A stretch of DNA of 22,309 bases, taken from positions 1 through 22,309 of the IMG/VR virus record IMGVR_UViG_3300044630_001339, one strand, 5' to 3'. The notes beneath the pieces are model-generated. The model searched no databases, had not been told where the DNA came from, and worked only from the letters and a program-made list of their open reading frames with translations. This stretch comes from a virus. Positions 16,259 through 22,309 of this stretch are shown piece after piece. How positions within the stretch are numbered: position 1 is the first letter of the stretch; the number at the start of each line of letters is the position of its first letter. A program made the translations under genes and the position numbers.

Positions 16259-16938
16259 CCAAGTTTACATTTGCGACCCGCGACGAAGGGTTTGATAATC
16301 ACATCAATGCATCCATTCGCCACTATGGTGATCTTTGGAATGATGTGCTTTCTATGTCACAGTATTTCGTTGAAGACGATACCAATGTGGTCGATATTGG
16401 TTGTTCGACCGGCAAACTTCTAAAGGCGATGATCAAGCAAAACACATTTGCTCCGAGCGCCAACTATATTGGTGTTGAAATCGAAGAAGATTTCTATGAT
16501 GGCTTTGAAGAAGATATGCGGTATGCTGAACTAGGTAAGCGGCTTAAATATGAGACTTGTGATGTGCGAAGCTATTATTTCAATGACTGCTCCCTTGTCA
16601 CATCTATCTTTACGCTTCAATTCATGCCTCAACGTGATCGTCATGATGTTATTGCGCGCATCTATGATGGTCTGCATGAGGGTGGCGCATTTATCTTTGC
16701 AGAAAAGACTGTGGCTTCTTCGGCACGCATTCATGAAATTCGTACCTTTACCTATTATGATTTCAAGCGCGAGTCCTTTAGCACGGAGGACATCATGGAC
16801 AAGGAGCGCACGCTTCGCCACATGATGAAGCCAAATACTCGCCAAGAACTGCTTGATATGGTAGATGATGCAGGGTTTAGGCAAGTGGATTCTTTCTGGC
16901 AAAATCATGCATTCACTGGTTTCATTGCCATCAAGTGA
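16255..16938 (+). CDS. CmoA-like SAM-dependent enzyme (carboxy-SAM synthase family)
   Basis: 227-residue Rossmann-fold SAM enzyme. From the N-terminus it shows an INASIRHYGDLWND helix, motif I VVDIGCSTGKLL (45-56; CmoA has YDLGCSLG), FTLQFMPQRDRHDVIARIYDGLHEGGAFIFAEK (119-151; CmoA has FTLQF, then IYQGLNPGGALVLSEK), YDFKR (168-172), and a C-terminal DAGF(..)W(..)G(..)AIK like CmoA. E. coli CmoA makes carboxy-SAM from SAM and prephenate and holds the carboxylate with Arg199. Aligned without gaps from DFKR, Arg185 here falls on that residue; aligned from the downstream AGF it is one off. The protein is about 20 residues shorter than CmoA, mostly at the N-terminus. SD AAGGAG lies at about 16240 and the start overlaps copy B by 4 bases. 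A plain methyltransferase role is the alternative. Confidence 0.8.
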   Translation: MTKFTFATRDEGFDNHINASIRHYGDLWNDVLSMSQYFVEDDTNVVDIGCSTGKLLKAMIKQNTFAPSANYIGVEIEEDFYDGFEEDMRYAELGKRLKYETCDVRSYYFNDCSLVTSIFTLQFMPQRDRHDVIARIYDGLHEGGAFIFAEKTVASSARIHEIRTFTYYDFKRESFSTEDIMDKERTLRHMMKPNTRQELLDMVDDAGFRQVDSFWQNHAFTGFIAIK

Positions 16939-16962
16939 GACCTAATTAGCCACGTTTTACCT

Positions 16963-16991
16963 TTGACATACGGTCAGGACTATATTATAAT
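16963..16991 (+). promoter_or_regulatory. Perfect-consensus sigma-70 promoter before the VWA gene
   Basis: TTGACA (16963-16968), 17-base spacer, TATAAT (16986-16991): an exact consensus promoter. The -10 box ends 6 bases before ATG 16998, so the transcript should start on or within a base of the A of the ATG. No SD is present, so a leaderless mRNA is predicted. Confidence 0.9.
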
Positions 16992-16997
16992 GGCCGT

Positions 16998-19127
16998 ATG
17001 AAGCAGCAAACCGATCCCAATATCAAGGCCCTTATCTCCGCGACTAAGGGTCTTGACCGTTTCGCCAGGCTCCTTGCCACCGAAAACATCACCGTTGAGC
17101 ATTCGCCGACGGTCACCGCATCCTTCGACCTAAAGCGCCGCCTCCTGACGCTTCCTATGTGGAAGAATATGGACGAGCCTGTTTACCACATGCTCTCGCT
17201 GCATGAGGTTGGTCATGCTCTGTTTACTCCCGAGAGCGGCTGGATGGATGTCGTCAAGGACGAGGACAAGTACCTCAAGTCCTATGTTAATATTGTAGAA
17301 GATGCGCGCATTGACCGCAAGATGAAGGGTAAGTTCCCTGGTGGTCGTGCTGACTATGATCATGCAGCCAAGTATCTTGTTGAAGAAGATTTCTTTGGTC
17401 TGAAGGCGCGTCCTATCAACAAGTGTTCATTCATCGACCGACTGAATGTCCACTTTAAGGCTGGGCAGGTTATTGATGTTCCGTTCGCTGATGATGAGCG
17501 CAAGTTTATTCTGAAGATGGAAACCACTTCTACCTTTGAAGATGTGGTTGCTCTGGCACGTGAAATTCTTCAGTTTGCCAAAGATCGTCGTGACGAACAC
17601 GCCTCAATGGAAGGTGACATCGGCGCCTTTGAGCTTGTTGAAGGCGACGGCGATGGTGATTATATGGACATCGACCTTGATGGTGATTATGAAGATGGTG
17701 ATGGTAACAGCAAGACCAAGGGTGGTAAGGGTCAATCTGGTCTGAATACCACCGATCTTGATTCCAAGACCCAAGATACCATGAATAGTAATCTGACCAA
17801 GAAGCATATTGACTCTCGCCTTCTCAAGGACGTGCGTTATGTCAATGTGCCCGAGGTTCGTGATGAATATCAGGGCTTTATCGTACCCTACAAGCAAATT
17901 CTCAATTCGCTTGTGAGTGAGCTTAACTGTGCATCGCCGTCGACCCAGTCTGGTGCAACTGAACGATACCGCGAATTCATTTCGCGCAATTCTAAGGTCG
18001 TGTCTTACATGGTCAAGGAATTCGAAATGAAGAAGGCGGCCGCCTCTTATGCTCGCGCCAAAGATGCCAAGACTGGCATTATCAATCCGAGCAAGGTGCA
18101 TTCTTACAAGTATTCTGAGGATATCTTTCGGCGGCTTACAGTTCTCCCGAATGGTAAGAACCATGGTATGGTGATGTTCATCGACTTTTCTGGCTCAATG
18201 CAAAACCATATGAATGGTACGATTCAGCAGCTTCTCTCGCTGGTTGAATTCTGCCGAAAGACTGGTATCGCGCACAAGGTCTATGCATTCACCACCGGTG
18301 TCTGCAAGGAGTGGATGCGTGCAGGTAATAGGATTCATATCGGTAATGAAGAAAATACCATTCAAATTCATGGCAGCAATTTCCGTCTGCTTGAATTGTT
18401 TACCAGCAATATGTCGCGCAGAGAATACGCCGATATGGCCAAGCTGATGCATGAATACGGTCATTCGACCAGTGTTCGCCGCAGTAGCTGGGACCGTGAC
18501 TATTCCTATACCGATATCTTCCACAAGTTTTTCTCGCTTGGTTCGACGCCTCTGAATGATACCATTATTCTTTCGCACGCCATCATTCGTGATTTCCGAA
18601 AGGATAGCAAGCTTGATATCGTTCACTCTATCTTTCTGACCGATGGCGAGTCCGATGGTGTTAACGTGAATGGTAGGGGTAGTAGTTGGGGTGGTGCCAA
18701 AATTCTCCGCGACAAGCGGACGATGCGGCAATCCTACATAGACCAGCATCATGAGACTACTGCATTCCTGCTTCGGAATCTTCGCGCCGAACAGAATATT
18801 AACGTGGCGGTGTTTCGCCTAATTCATAGCGCCGCGTGTATCAATTCGATTACTAATCTTCGCCCAGATGATCTTACCCGCCTCCGCAAGGATAAGCATC
18901 TTGTTCTCCCCGAGGTTCTTGGCGCGAAAGAATTCTTTGCCATCATGGGTGGCAAGCATTTGGACGTTGAGGACATGAACCTGGATGATATCGAGGGCAA
19001 TGTAACTGCCAATCGACTTGCCAAGGCTTTCATTAAGGCAAGCAACCGACGGACCATGAGCCGGTCCATGCTGGTTCGCTTCATCGATATGATTGCCGGC
19101 AAGGCGACCAAAGTTGCCATTGACTAA
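16998..19127 (+). CDS. Metallopeptidase-like/VWA-domain protein (CobT-like partner of the AAA+ ATPase)
   Basis: 709-residue protein with an N-terminal zinc-metallopeptidase-like segment, SLHEVGHALFTP with His69-Glu70-x-x-His73, followed by NIVEDARIDRK (98-108), a pattern shared with CobT-like proteins and able to supply further metal ligands. An acidic Asp/Gly-rich linker (about 214-236) is followed by a basic Lys/Gly patch. A C-terminal von Willebrand A domain has a MIDAS motif DFSGS (Asp396, Ser398, Ser400), a STPLND segment near 515 that could supply the MIDAS Thr, and TDGESDG near 547. This architecture (N-domain, acidic linker, VWA) resembles the CobT subunit of cobaltochelatase and MoxR-associated VWA proteins. 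Its neighbour is a MoxR/CobS-type ATPase, so the two probably form a complex that remodels proteins. The target is unknown; cobalamin synthesis is unlikely because no CobN is seen. The start lacks an SD. Confidence 0.85.
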   Translation: MKQQTDPNIKALISATKGLDRFARLLATENITVEHSPTVTASFDLKRRLLTLPMWKNMDEPVYHMLSLHEVGHALFTPESGWMDVVKDEDKYLKSYVNIVEDARIDRKMKGKFPGGRADYDHAAKYLVEEDFFGLKARPINKCSFIDRLNVHFKAGQVIDVPFADDERKFILKMETTSTFEDVVALAREILQFAKDRRDEHASMEGDIGAFELVEGDGDGDYMDIDLDGDYEDGDGNSKTKGGKGQSGLNTTDLDSKTQDTMNSNLTKKHIDSRLLKDVRYVNVPEVRDEYQGFIVPYKQILNSLVSELNCASPSTQSGATERYREFISRNSKVVSYMVKEFEMKKAAASYARAKDAKTGIINPSKVHSYKYSEDIFRRLTVLPNGKNHGMVMFIDFSGSMQNHMNGTIQQLLSLVEFCRKTGIAHKVYAFTTGVCKEWMRAGNRIHIGNEENTIQIHGSNFRLLELFTSNMSRREYADMAKLMHEYGHSTSVRRSSWDRDYSYTDIFHKFFSLGSTPLNDTIILSHAIIRDFRKDSKLDIVHSIFLTDGESDGVNVNGRGSSWGGAKILRDKRTMRQSYIDQHHETTAFLLRNLRAEQNINVAVFRLIHSAACINSITNLRPDDLTRLRKDKHLVLPEVLGAKEFFAIMGGKHLDVEDMNLDDIEGNVTANRLAKAFIKASNRRTMSRSMLVRFIDMIAGKATKVAID

Positions 19128-19148
19128 TACCCATTTACCTTATATAAT
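19120..19148 (+). promoter_or_regulatory. Sigma-70 promoter for the AAA+ ATPase gene
   Basis: TTGACT (19120-19125), 17-base spacer, TATAAT (19143-19148). The -35 box overlaps the last codons of the VWA gene. Predicted start about 19155, leaving a short leader of about 19 bases that contains TGGAGA just before ATG 19174. Unlike the two strong upstream promoters, this one leaves room for an SD. Confidence 0.8.
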
Positions 19149-19173
19149 GCACACATACACAATGGAGACCGTG

Positions 19174-20328
19174 ATGACTACCAACAACCGTGACCTGCTG
19201 CTGCAAACCGCTGCGACCCGTTTTGGCGAGCAAGCTATTGTGGCTAAAAAGGTTCTAATTGAGCTGGCTAACGAGCTTGGTCTGCCTCGCCCGCGCCACA
19301 GCTTTTTCTCCTCGCTTGCCTCTTCTGACCGTGGCAAGTATCAGCTTCCGTCCATCGCCCACGCAGCACAGGTTATTCCGATGAATCAACGTAAGGACAA
19401 GAAGTTCGATCCGAACGCAATGTCCGAACATGACTACGTGATGATTCCTGAGAAGGACAAGACCTACGTCCCGTTTGGTGACTTCAAGAGCGTTGAGAAG
19501 ATTATTTCTAGCCGCACTTTCTTTCCTGTGTTTATCTCTGGCCTGTCTGGTAACGGTAAGACCTTCATGGTTGAGCAGGCTTGCGCTCGCCAGAAGCGCC
19601 AGATGATCCGCATCCAGATGTCGCGCGAGACTGATGAAGATGACCTGATTGGTGGCTTCCGCCTGATTGAGGGTGAGACCAAGTTCCTCAAGGGTCCGGT
19701 GCTTCGCGCCATGGAGATGGGTGCGATCATGCTGCTTGACGAGGCCGACCGCGCCGATCCGACCAAGGTGATGTGCCTCCAGGGTATTCTTGAGGGTAAG
19801 CCTTACTTTGTCAAGAAGACCGGCGAGGTCATCTATCCTGCCGAAGGTTTCAATATCTTTGTGACTGCTAATACGAAGGGTCGTGGCTCTGATGACGGTC
19901 GCTATGTTGCCGCTTCAATGCTTGATGACGCGCTCCTTGAGCGGTTCCCTGTGACCATCGAGCAGGAATATCCGAATACCAAGATTGAGACTAAGATCCT
20001 TCAGGCTCAGTTTGAAAATCGCACGGCTGAGCATGATGGCTTTATCGAACATCTTGTGGCCTGGGCTGACGTTATCCGTCGCACCTTTGCTGAGGGTGCT
20101 GCCGATGAGGTTATCTCCACGCGCCGTCTGACGCACATCATCAAGGCCTACAAGCTTTTTGAAGATCGCACCAAGGCCATCGAGATGTGCATTAACCGCT
20201 TTGACGAGGAGACCAAGAAGTCCTTCCTCGACCTGTATCGCAAGGTCGACCCGACCCTGCCCAAGGCTCCGGAGCAGACTGCTCCAGAGGCTCCTGCCGA
20301 ACCGATGGGTGATGAAATCCCGTTCTAA
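19174..20328 (+). CDS. MoxR/CobS-like AAA+ ATPase
   Basis: 384-residue AAA+ ATPase. Walker A GLSGNGKT is at 123-130, Walker B LLDEADR at 187-193 and sensor 1 TANTKGRG around Asn233, with LLERFP (254-259) near the arginine-finger region. SRETDEDDLIGGF (150-162) and LKGPVLRAMEMGAI (172-185) are typical of the CobS/MoxR clade. The C-terminus is a Pro/Glu-rich tail (PEQTAPEAPAEP) ending in DEIPF. I start it at ATG 19174 because TGGAGA lies just upstream; an in-frame ATG at 19162 is inside the SD region, and one at 19093 precedes the promoter. CobS-like genes are common in T4-like cyanophages, but pairing with a VWA partner fits a MoxR-type chaperone pair better than cobalamin synthesis. Confidence 0.88.
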   Translation: MTTNNRDLLLQTAATRFGEQAIVAKKVLIELANELGLPRPRHSFFSSLASSDRGKYQLPSIAHAAQVIPMNQRKDKKFDPNAMSEHDYVMIPEKDKTYVPFGDFKSVEKIISSRTFFPVFISGLSGNGKTFMVEQACARQKRQMIRIQMSRETDEDDLIGGFRLIEGETKFLKGPVLRAMEMGAIMLLDEADRADPTKVMCLQGILEGKPYFVKKTGEVIYPAEGFNIFVTANTKGRGSDDGRYVAASMLDDALLERFPVTIEQEYPNTKIETKILQAQFENRTAEHDGFIEHLVAWADVIRRTFAEGAADEVISTRRLTHIIKAYKLFEDRTKAIEMCINRFDEETKKSFLDLYRKVDPTLPKAPEQTAPEAPAEPMGDEIPF

Positions 20329-20372
20329 TGGGGGCATTTTATACAACACAACTAACATGAAAGGTTTATACT

Positions 20373-20627
20373 ATGGCTAAGACTACCAAGACTGAGCGTC
20401 TCCTTAACTATCTGATGTCGGGTCATGACATCACCGAGGGTCAAGCCCGCAGCCGCTTTGGTATCCAAAACCTGAGCGCCACGGCTTCTGACCTGCGGTT
20501 TAAGGGTTATGCGGTCTATGCTAACCGCAAGACGCTTGGCAATAACCACGAGGTGACGATGTATCGCCTCGGTGCGCCGCGCCGCGAGGTTATCGCTGCT
20601 GGCTATCGGGCCCTTGCTTCGGTCTAA
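20373..20627 (+). CDS. Small helix-turn-helix-like protein of unknown function
   Basis: 84-residue basic protein. Residues about 6-45 (RLLNYLMSGHDITEGQARSRF, then SATASDLRFKGYAVY) read as a compact winged-helix or HTH fold: a helix, a short ITEGQARSRFGI helix-turn, a putative recognition helix NLSATASDLRFKG, and a beta wing. Such proteins are often annotated as phage helix-turn-helix proteins and may bind DNA. ATG 20373 follows GAAAGG at 20359-20364 with 8-base spacing. A terminator follows 18 bases after the stop, so it ends a transcription unit that probably starts at the ATPase promoter. Its regulatory target, if any, is unknown. Confidence 0.75.
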   Translation: MAKTTKTERLLNYLMSGHDITEGQARSRFGIQNLSATASDLRFKGYAVYANRKTLGNNHEVTMYRLGAPRREVIAAGYRALASV

Positions 20628-20645
20628 TAACTTTTAGTGGCTACG

Positions 20646-20685
20646 TAGGGTCGGAGCTTTGGCTTCGGCCCTATTTGCATTTTTA
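20646..20685 (+). terminator. Rho-independent terminator after the HTH gene
   Basis: A 12-bp stem pairs 20646-20657 (TAGGGTCGGAGC) with 20662-20673 (GCTTCGGCCCTA), with two G-T wobbles and a TTTG loop. A T-rich tract (TTTGCATTTTT) follows. It separates the ATPase/HTH unit from the glycosyltransferase. Confidence 0.88.
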
Positions 20686-20726
20686 CGCCCTACATATTTC
20701 TATATGTTTGGTATGAAAGGGGTACC

Positions 20727-21599
20727 ATGGCTATCGAAATTAATGTCTCCATCGAGGACCTGCGTAAGAATAAGATTTTTGTTGCCACACCAATGTATGG
20801 TGGGCAATGCACGGGTCAGTTTGCAAAGGGTACGTCAGACCTTGCGCGGCTTGGTGCTGAATACGGTATGAACATTGAATTTTACTACCTCTTCAATGAA
20901 AGCTTAATTACTCGCGCGCGAAACTATCTGGTTGATGACTTCCTGCGCAGCGGCTATACCCACCTCATGTTTATCGACTCGGATATCGGGTTTGATGCCA
21001 GCGATGTCATCGCTCTGTCTGTGATTGCAAATCAGCCGGGTAAGGATATCGTTTGCGCTCCTTATCCCAAGAAGTGCATCTCATGGGAGAAGATTAAGCG
21101 CGCGGTTGACAAGGGATTCGCTGACAAGGACGCGAATATGCTTGAGGCCTATGTCGGTGACTATGTGTTCAATCCGACGCAGCAGACCACCTCGATCCGT
21201 CTTGATGAGCCCGTGGAAGTTCTTGAGGGCGGCACTGGCTTCATGATGATTCCGAGAGAGACGCTTGTCAAGTATCAGGCTGCTTATCCGGAACTGATGT
21301 ATCGTCCAGACCATGTTCGCACGGAACACTTTGACGGTAGCCGTGAGATTATGGCTTTCTTTGATACCGTGATTGATCCTGCGACTAAGCGGTATCTCTC
21401 TGAGGACTATATGTTCTGTCAGTATGCGGCGCGTGCTGGACTGAAGACCTGGCTCTGCCCTTGGATGCGTCTGAACCATACCGGCACCTATACGTTTGGT
21501 GGTAGCCTCATCGATCTTGCACAGATTGGTGCATCTGCTACGGCCGATGTTGAAGCTCTTGGTAAGGCTAAGAAGCTCGCTAATGCTTTTAAGGGTTGA
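20727..21599 (+). CDS. GT-A type glycosyltransferase
   Basis: 290-residue glycosyltransferase of the type often seen in T4-like and cyanophage genomes. VATPMYGG (18-25) opens the nucleotide-binding half, LITRARNYLVDDFLRSGYTHLMFIDSDIGF (60-89) carries the DxD motif (Asp84-Ser-Asp86) that binds metal and the sugar nucleotide, and GGTGFMMI (168-175) with EDYMFCQYAARAGLKTWL (229-246) form the acceptor side, where Glu229/Asp230 could be the catalytic or metal residues. It has no signal peptide or membrane segment. ATG 20727 follows GAAAGGGG. Donor and acceptor cannot be read from sequence: it might use the GDP-sugar made by the 9517-12589 cassette, or decorate virion protein, DNA or host surface glycans. 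Confidence 0.8.
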   Translation: MAIEINVSIEDLRKNKIFVATPMYGGQCTGQFAKGTSDLARLGAEYGMNIEFYYLFNESLITRARNYLVDDFLRSGYTHLMFIDSDIGFDASDVIALSVIANQPGKDIVCAPYPKKCISWEKIKRAVDKGFADKDANMLEAYVGDYVFNPTQQTTSIRLDEPVEVLEGGTGFMMIPRETLVKYQAAYPELMYRPDHVRTEHFDGSREIMAFFDTVIDPATKRYLSEDYMFCQYAARAGLKTWLCPWMRLNHTGTYTFGGSLIDLAQIGASATADVEALGKAKKLANAFKG

Positions 21600-21624
21600 T
21601 AATCTTAAAGTTTTAGTATATAAT
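21596..21624 (+). promoter_or_regulatory. Sigma-70 promoter for the sliding clamp gene
   Basis: TTGATA (21596-21601), 17-base spacer, TATAAT (21619-21624), one mismatch from full consensus. The -35 box overlaps the glycosyltransferase stop codon. The predicted start near 21631 gives a leader of about 22 bases carrying TGGAG (21642-21646). Confidence 0.85.
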
Positions 21625-21652
21625 TGTCATGTTCTAAACAGTGGAGTATAAT

Positions 21653-22306
21653 ATGCAACTTTCAAATGAGACTATCGAAATCCTGAAGAACTTTGCGGCC
21701 ATCAATCCGTCGCTTCTTATTCGACCGGGTAACAATCTCCGAACGATCCATTCCAAGAGCACCATCTTGGCATCGGTCAATGTGAAGGAGACGTTCCCGA
21801 TCGAATGTGCGATTAATGATCTGACGAAGTTCATCATGGTGCTTACGGCCTATGACAATCCTAACCTGGAGTTTACGGATAAGCATACGGTCGTAAGTAA
21901 TTCGCGCGCGGCAACGCGAGTCCTGCACGGTGGTATTGCAACGGTTACGCATCCGCCTGTAAAGGACCCGAAGCTTCCGAGTGTCGATGCTACCTTTACC
22001 ATCAGCAATGAAGCTCTCAATTGGGTGCTAAAGCTGACTGCTGGTCTTGGTCTGCCAAATGTCCTTCTCTATGGTAAGGATGGTAAGTCGTATCTCTCTG
22101 GTACGAATGTCCTCGAGGATATCTCCGACAATACTGAATATGAGGTCGGTGATGCTTCGAATGACTATAAGGCGGTGTTTGCGATTGAGAACCTCAAGCT
22201 TCTGCCGCGCGACTATGAAGTGAGTGTGACTAATGGTATGGCTCACTTCAAGTCCAAGACTGGTGACATTGAATATTGGGTCGCGTGTTCGACTCCTAAG
22301 AAGTGA
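21653..22306 (+). CDS. 45: DNA polymerase sliding clamp (T4 gp45-like)
   Basis: 217-residue clamp of the T4 gp45 family (T4: 228). The N-terminus MQLSNETIEILKNFAAINPSL closely parallels T4 MKLSKDTTALLKNFATINSG, and the C-terminal YWVACS corresponds to the T4 YVVAL end. The trimeric ring tethers the replicative polymerase and, in T4, also acts as a mobile enhancer with gp33 and gp55 at late promoters. Start ATG 21653 has TGGAG 6 bases upstream; the in-frame GTG at 21641 would place the SD inside the gene and is rejected. The stop TGA is followed directly by an ATG at 22307, the place where T4-like phages usually have clamp-loader gene 44. Confidence 0.93.
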   Translation: MQLSNETIEILKNFAAINPSLLIRPGNNLRTIHSKSTILASVNVKETFPIECAINDLTKFIMVLTAYDNPNLEFTDKHTVVSNSRAATRVLHGGIATVTHPPVKDPKLPSVDATFTISNEALNWVLKLTAGLGLPNVLLYGKDGKSYLSGTNVLEDISDNTEYEVGDASNDYKAVFAIENLKLLPRDYEVSVTNGMAHFKSKTGDIEYWVACSTPKK

Positions 22307-22309
22307 ATG
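22307..22309 (+). other. Possible start codon of the next gene, cut by the window end
   Basis: ATG occupies the last three bases, immediately after the gp45 stop codon. Tight packing is the rule in this genome, and in T4 order the clamp-loader large subunit (gene 44) would follow. No coding content can be seen, so this is a position-based guess. Confidence 0.3.

Noticed and set aside
17604-18752. Long minus-strand reading frames (17604-18164 and 18195-18752) opposite the VWA gene
   Set aside because: They mirror the codon structure of the + strand gene, have no SD, promoter or recognisable motifs, and overlap the MIDAS-bearing coding region.
19093-19173. Upstream starts at 19093 and 19162 for the AAA+ ATPase
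   Set aside because: The first lies before the predicted promoter and inside the VWA gene; the second is inside the SD region. ATG 19174 has correct SD spacing.
16998-20328. Cobalamin biosynthesis (cobaltochelatase CobS/CobT) as the function of the VWA/ATPase pair
   Set aside because: The similarity is at architecture level only and is shared with all MoxR-VWA pairs; no CobN or other cobalamin gene is seen, and the HExxH domain suggests a different role.
21641-21652. GTG start at 21641 for gp45
   Set aside because: It would use up the SD TGGAG; ATG 21653 gives the N-terminus that matches T4 gp45.
1-22309. tRNA genes, CRISPR arrays, insertion sequences, integrase or attachment sites
   Set aside because: No cloverleaf in the short gaps, no spaced direct repeats, no transposase or integrase motifs; the window is wall-to-wall phage coding sequence.

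Overview
This window is part of the genome of a lytic, T4-superfamily contractile-tailed bacteriophage (Caudoviricetes). All genes I can support lie on the + strand, densely packed with many start/stop overlaps. Recognisable T4 core genes run in a T4/cyanophage-like order: prohead protease gp21, scaffold gp22, major capsid gp23, a gp3/gp19-like tail protein, UvsY, UvsW, late sigma factor gp55, recombination nuclease gp47/gp46 and, at the far end, sliding clamp gp45. The host cannot be named. Strong sigma-70 type promoters and Shine-Dalgarno (SD) sites fit a Gram-negative bacterium. The CobS/CobT-like pair and the gene order resemble T4-like phages of cyanobacteria and alphaproteobacteria (inference).

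Layout. 1-4192: virion morphogenesis, with T4-type late promoter motifs (TATAAATA, CATAAATA, CTAAATA) before gp22, gp23 and the tail gene, and a strong terminator after gp23. 4196-9526: recombination, replication and late-transcription core (uvsY, uvsW, 55, 47, 46). 9517-12589: a three-gene nucleotide-sugar cassette, Gmd, a ColD-like PLP dehydratase with His replacing the usual Lys, and a GDP-fucose-synthase/ColC-like epimerase-reductase, which together could make GDP-colitose or a related 3,6-dideoxyhexose. 12567-13097: peptide deformylase. 13075-16938: an asparagine-synthetase-like ATP-pyrophosphatase, two tandem paralogous cytosine-C5 DNA methyltransferases and a CmoA-like (carboxy-SAM synthase family) enzyme. 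16963-20328: a metallopeptidase/VWA protein and a MoxR/CobS-like AAA+ ATPase, each with its own promoter. 20373-21599: a small helix-turn-helix-like protein, a terminator and a GT-A glycosyltransferase. 21596-22306: gp45 with its promoter, and a possible start codon of the next gene at the last three bases.

The most interesting candidate system is 13075-16938. Both methyltransferases carry Arg where C5-methyltransferases normally have the motif X Asn, the position at which an engineered Asn-to-Lys change in M.MpeI is known to permit use of carboxy-SAM. A carboxy-SAM-synthase-like gene follows immediately, and a glutaminase-less asparagine-synthetase-like ligase precedes them. I infer a DNA hypermodification pathway: carboxy-SAM, then 5-carboxymethylcytosine, then possibly an amide derivative, likely to shield phage DNA from host nucleases. 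This is a hypothesis from sequence and gene context only.

A second theme is transcription. Near-consensus sigma-70 promoters sit so close to the start codons of the first methyltransferase and the VWA gene (and, less certainly, uvsY) that their mRNAs should be nearly or fully leaderless, whereas virion genes use gp55-type late promoters plus strong SD sites. No tRNA, rRNA, CRISPR array, insertion sequence or attachment site was seen, and no gene-free stretch exceeds 300 bases.
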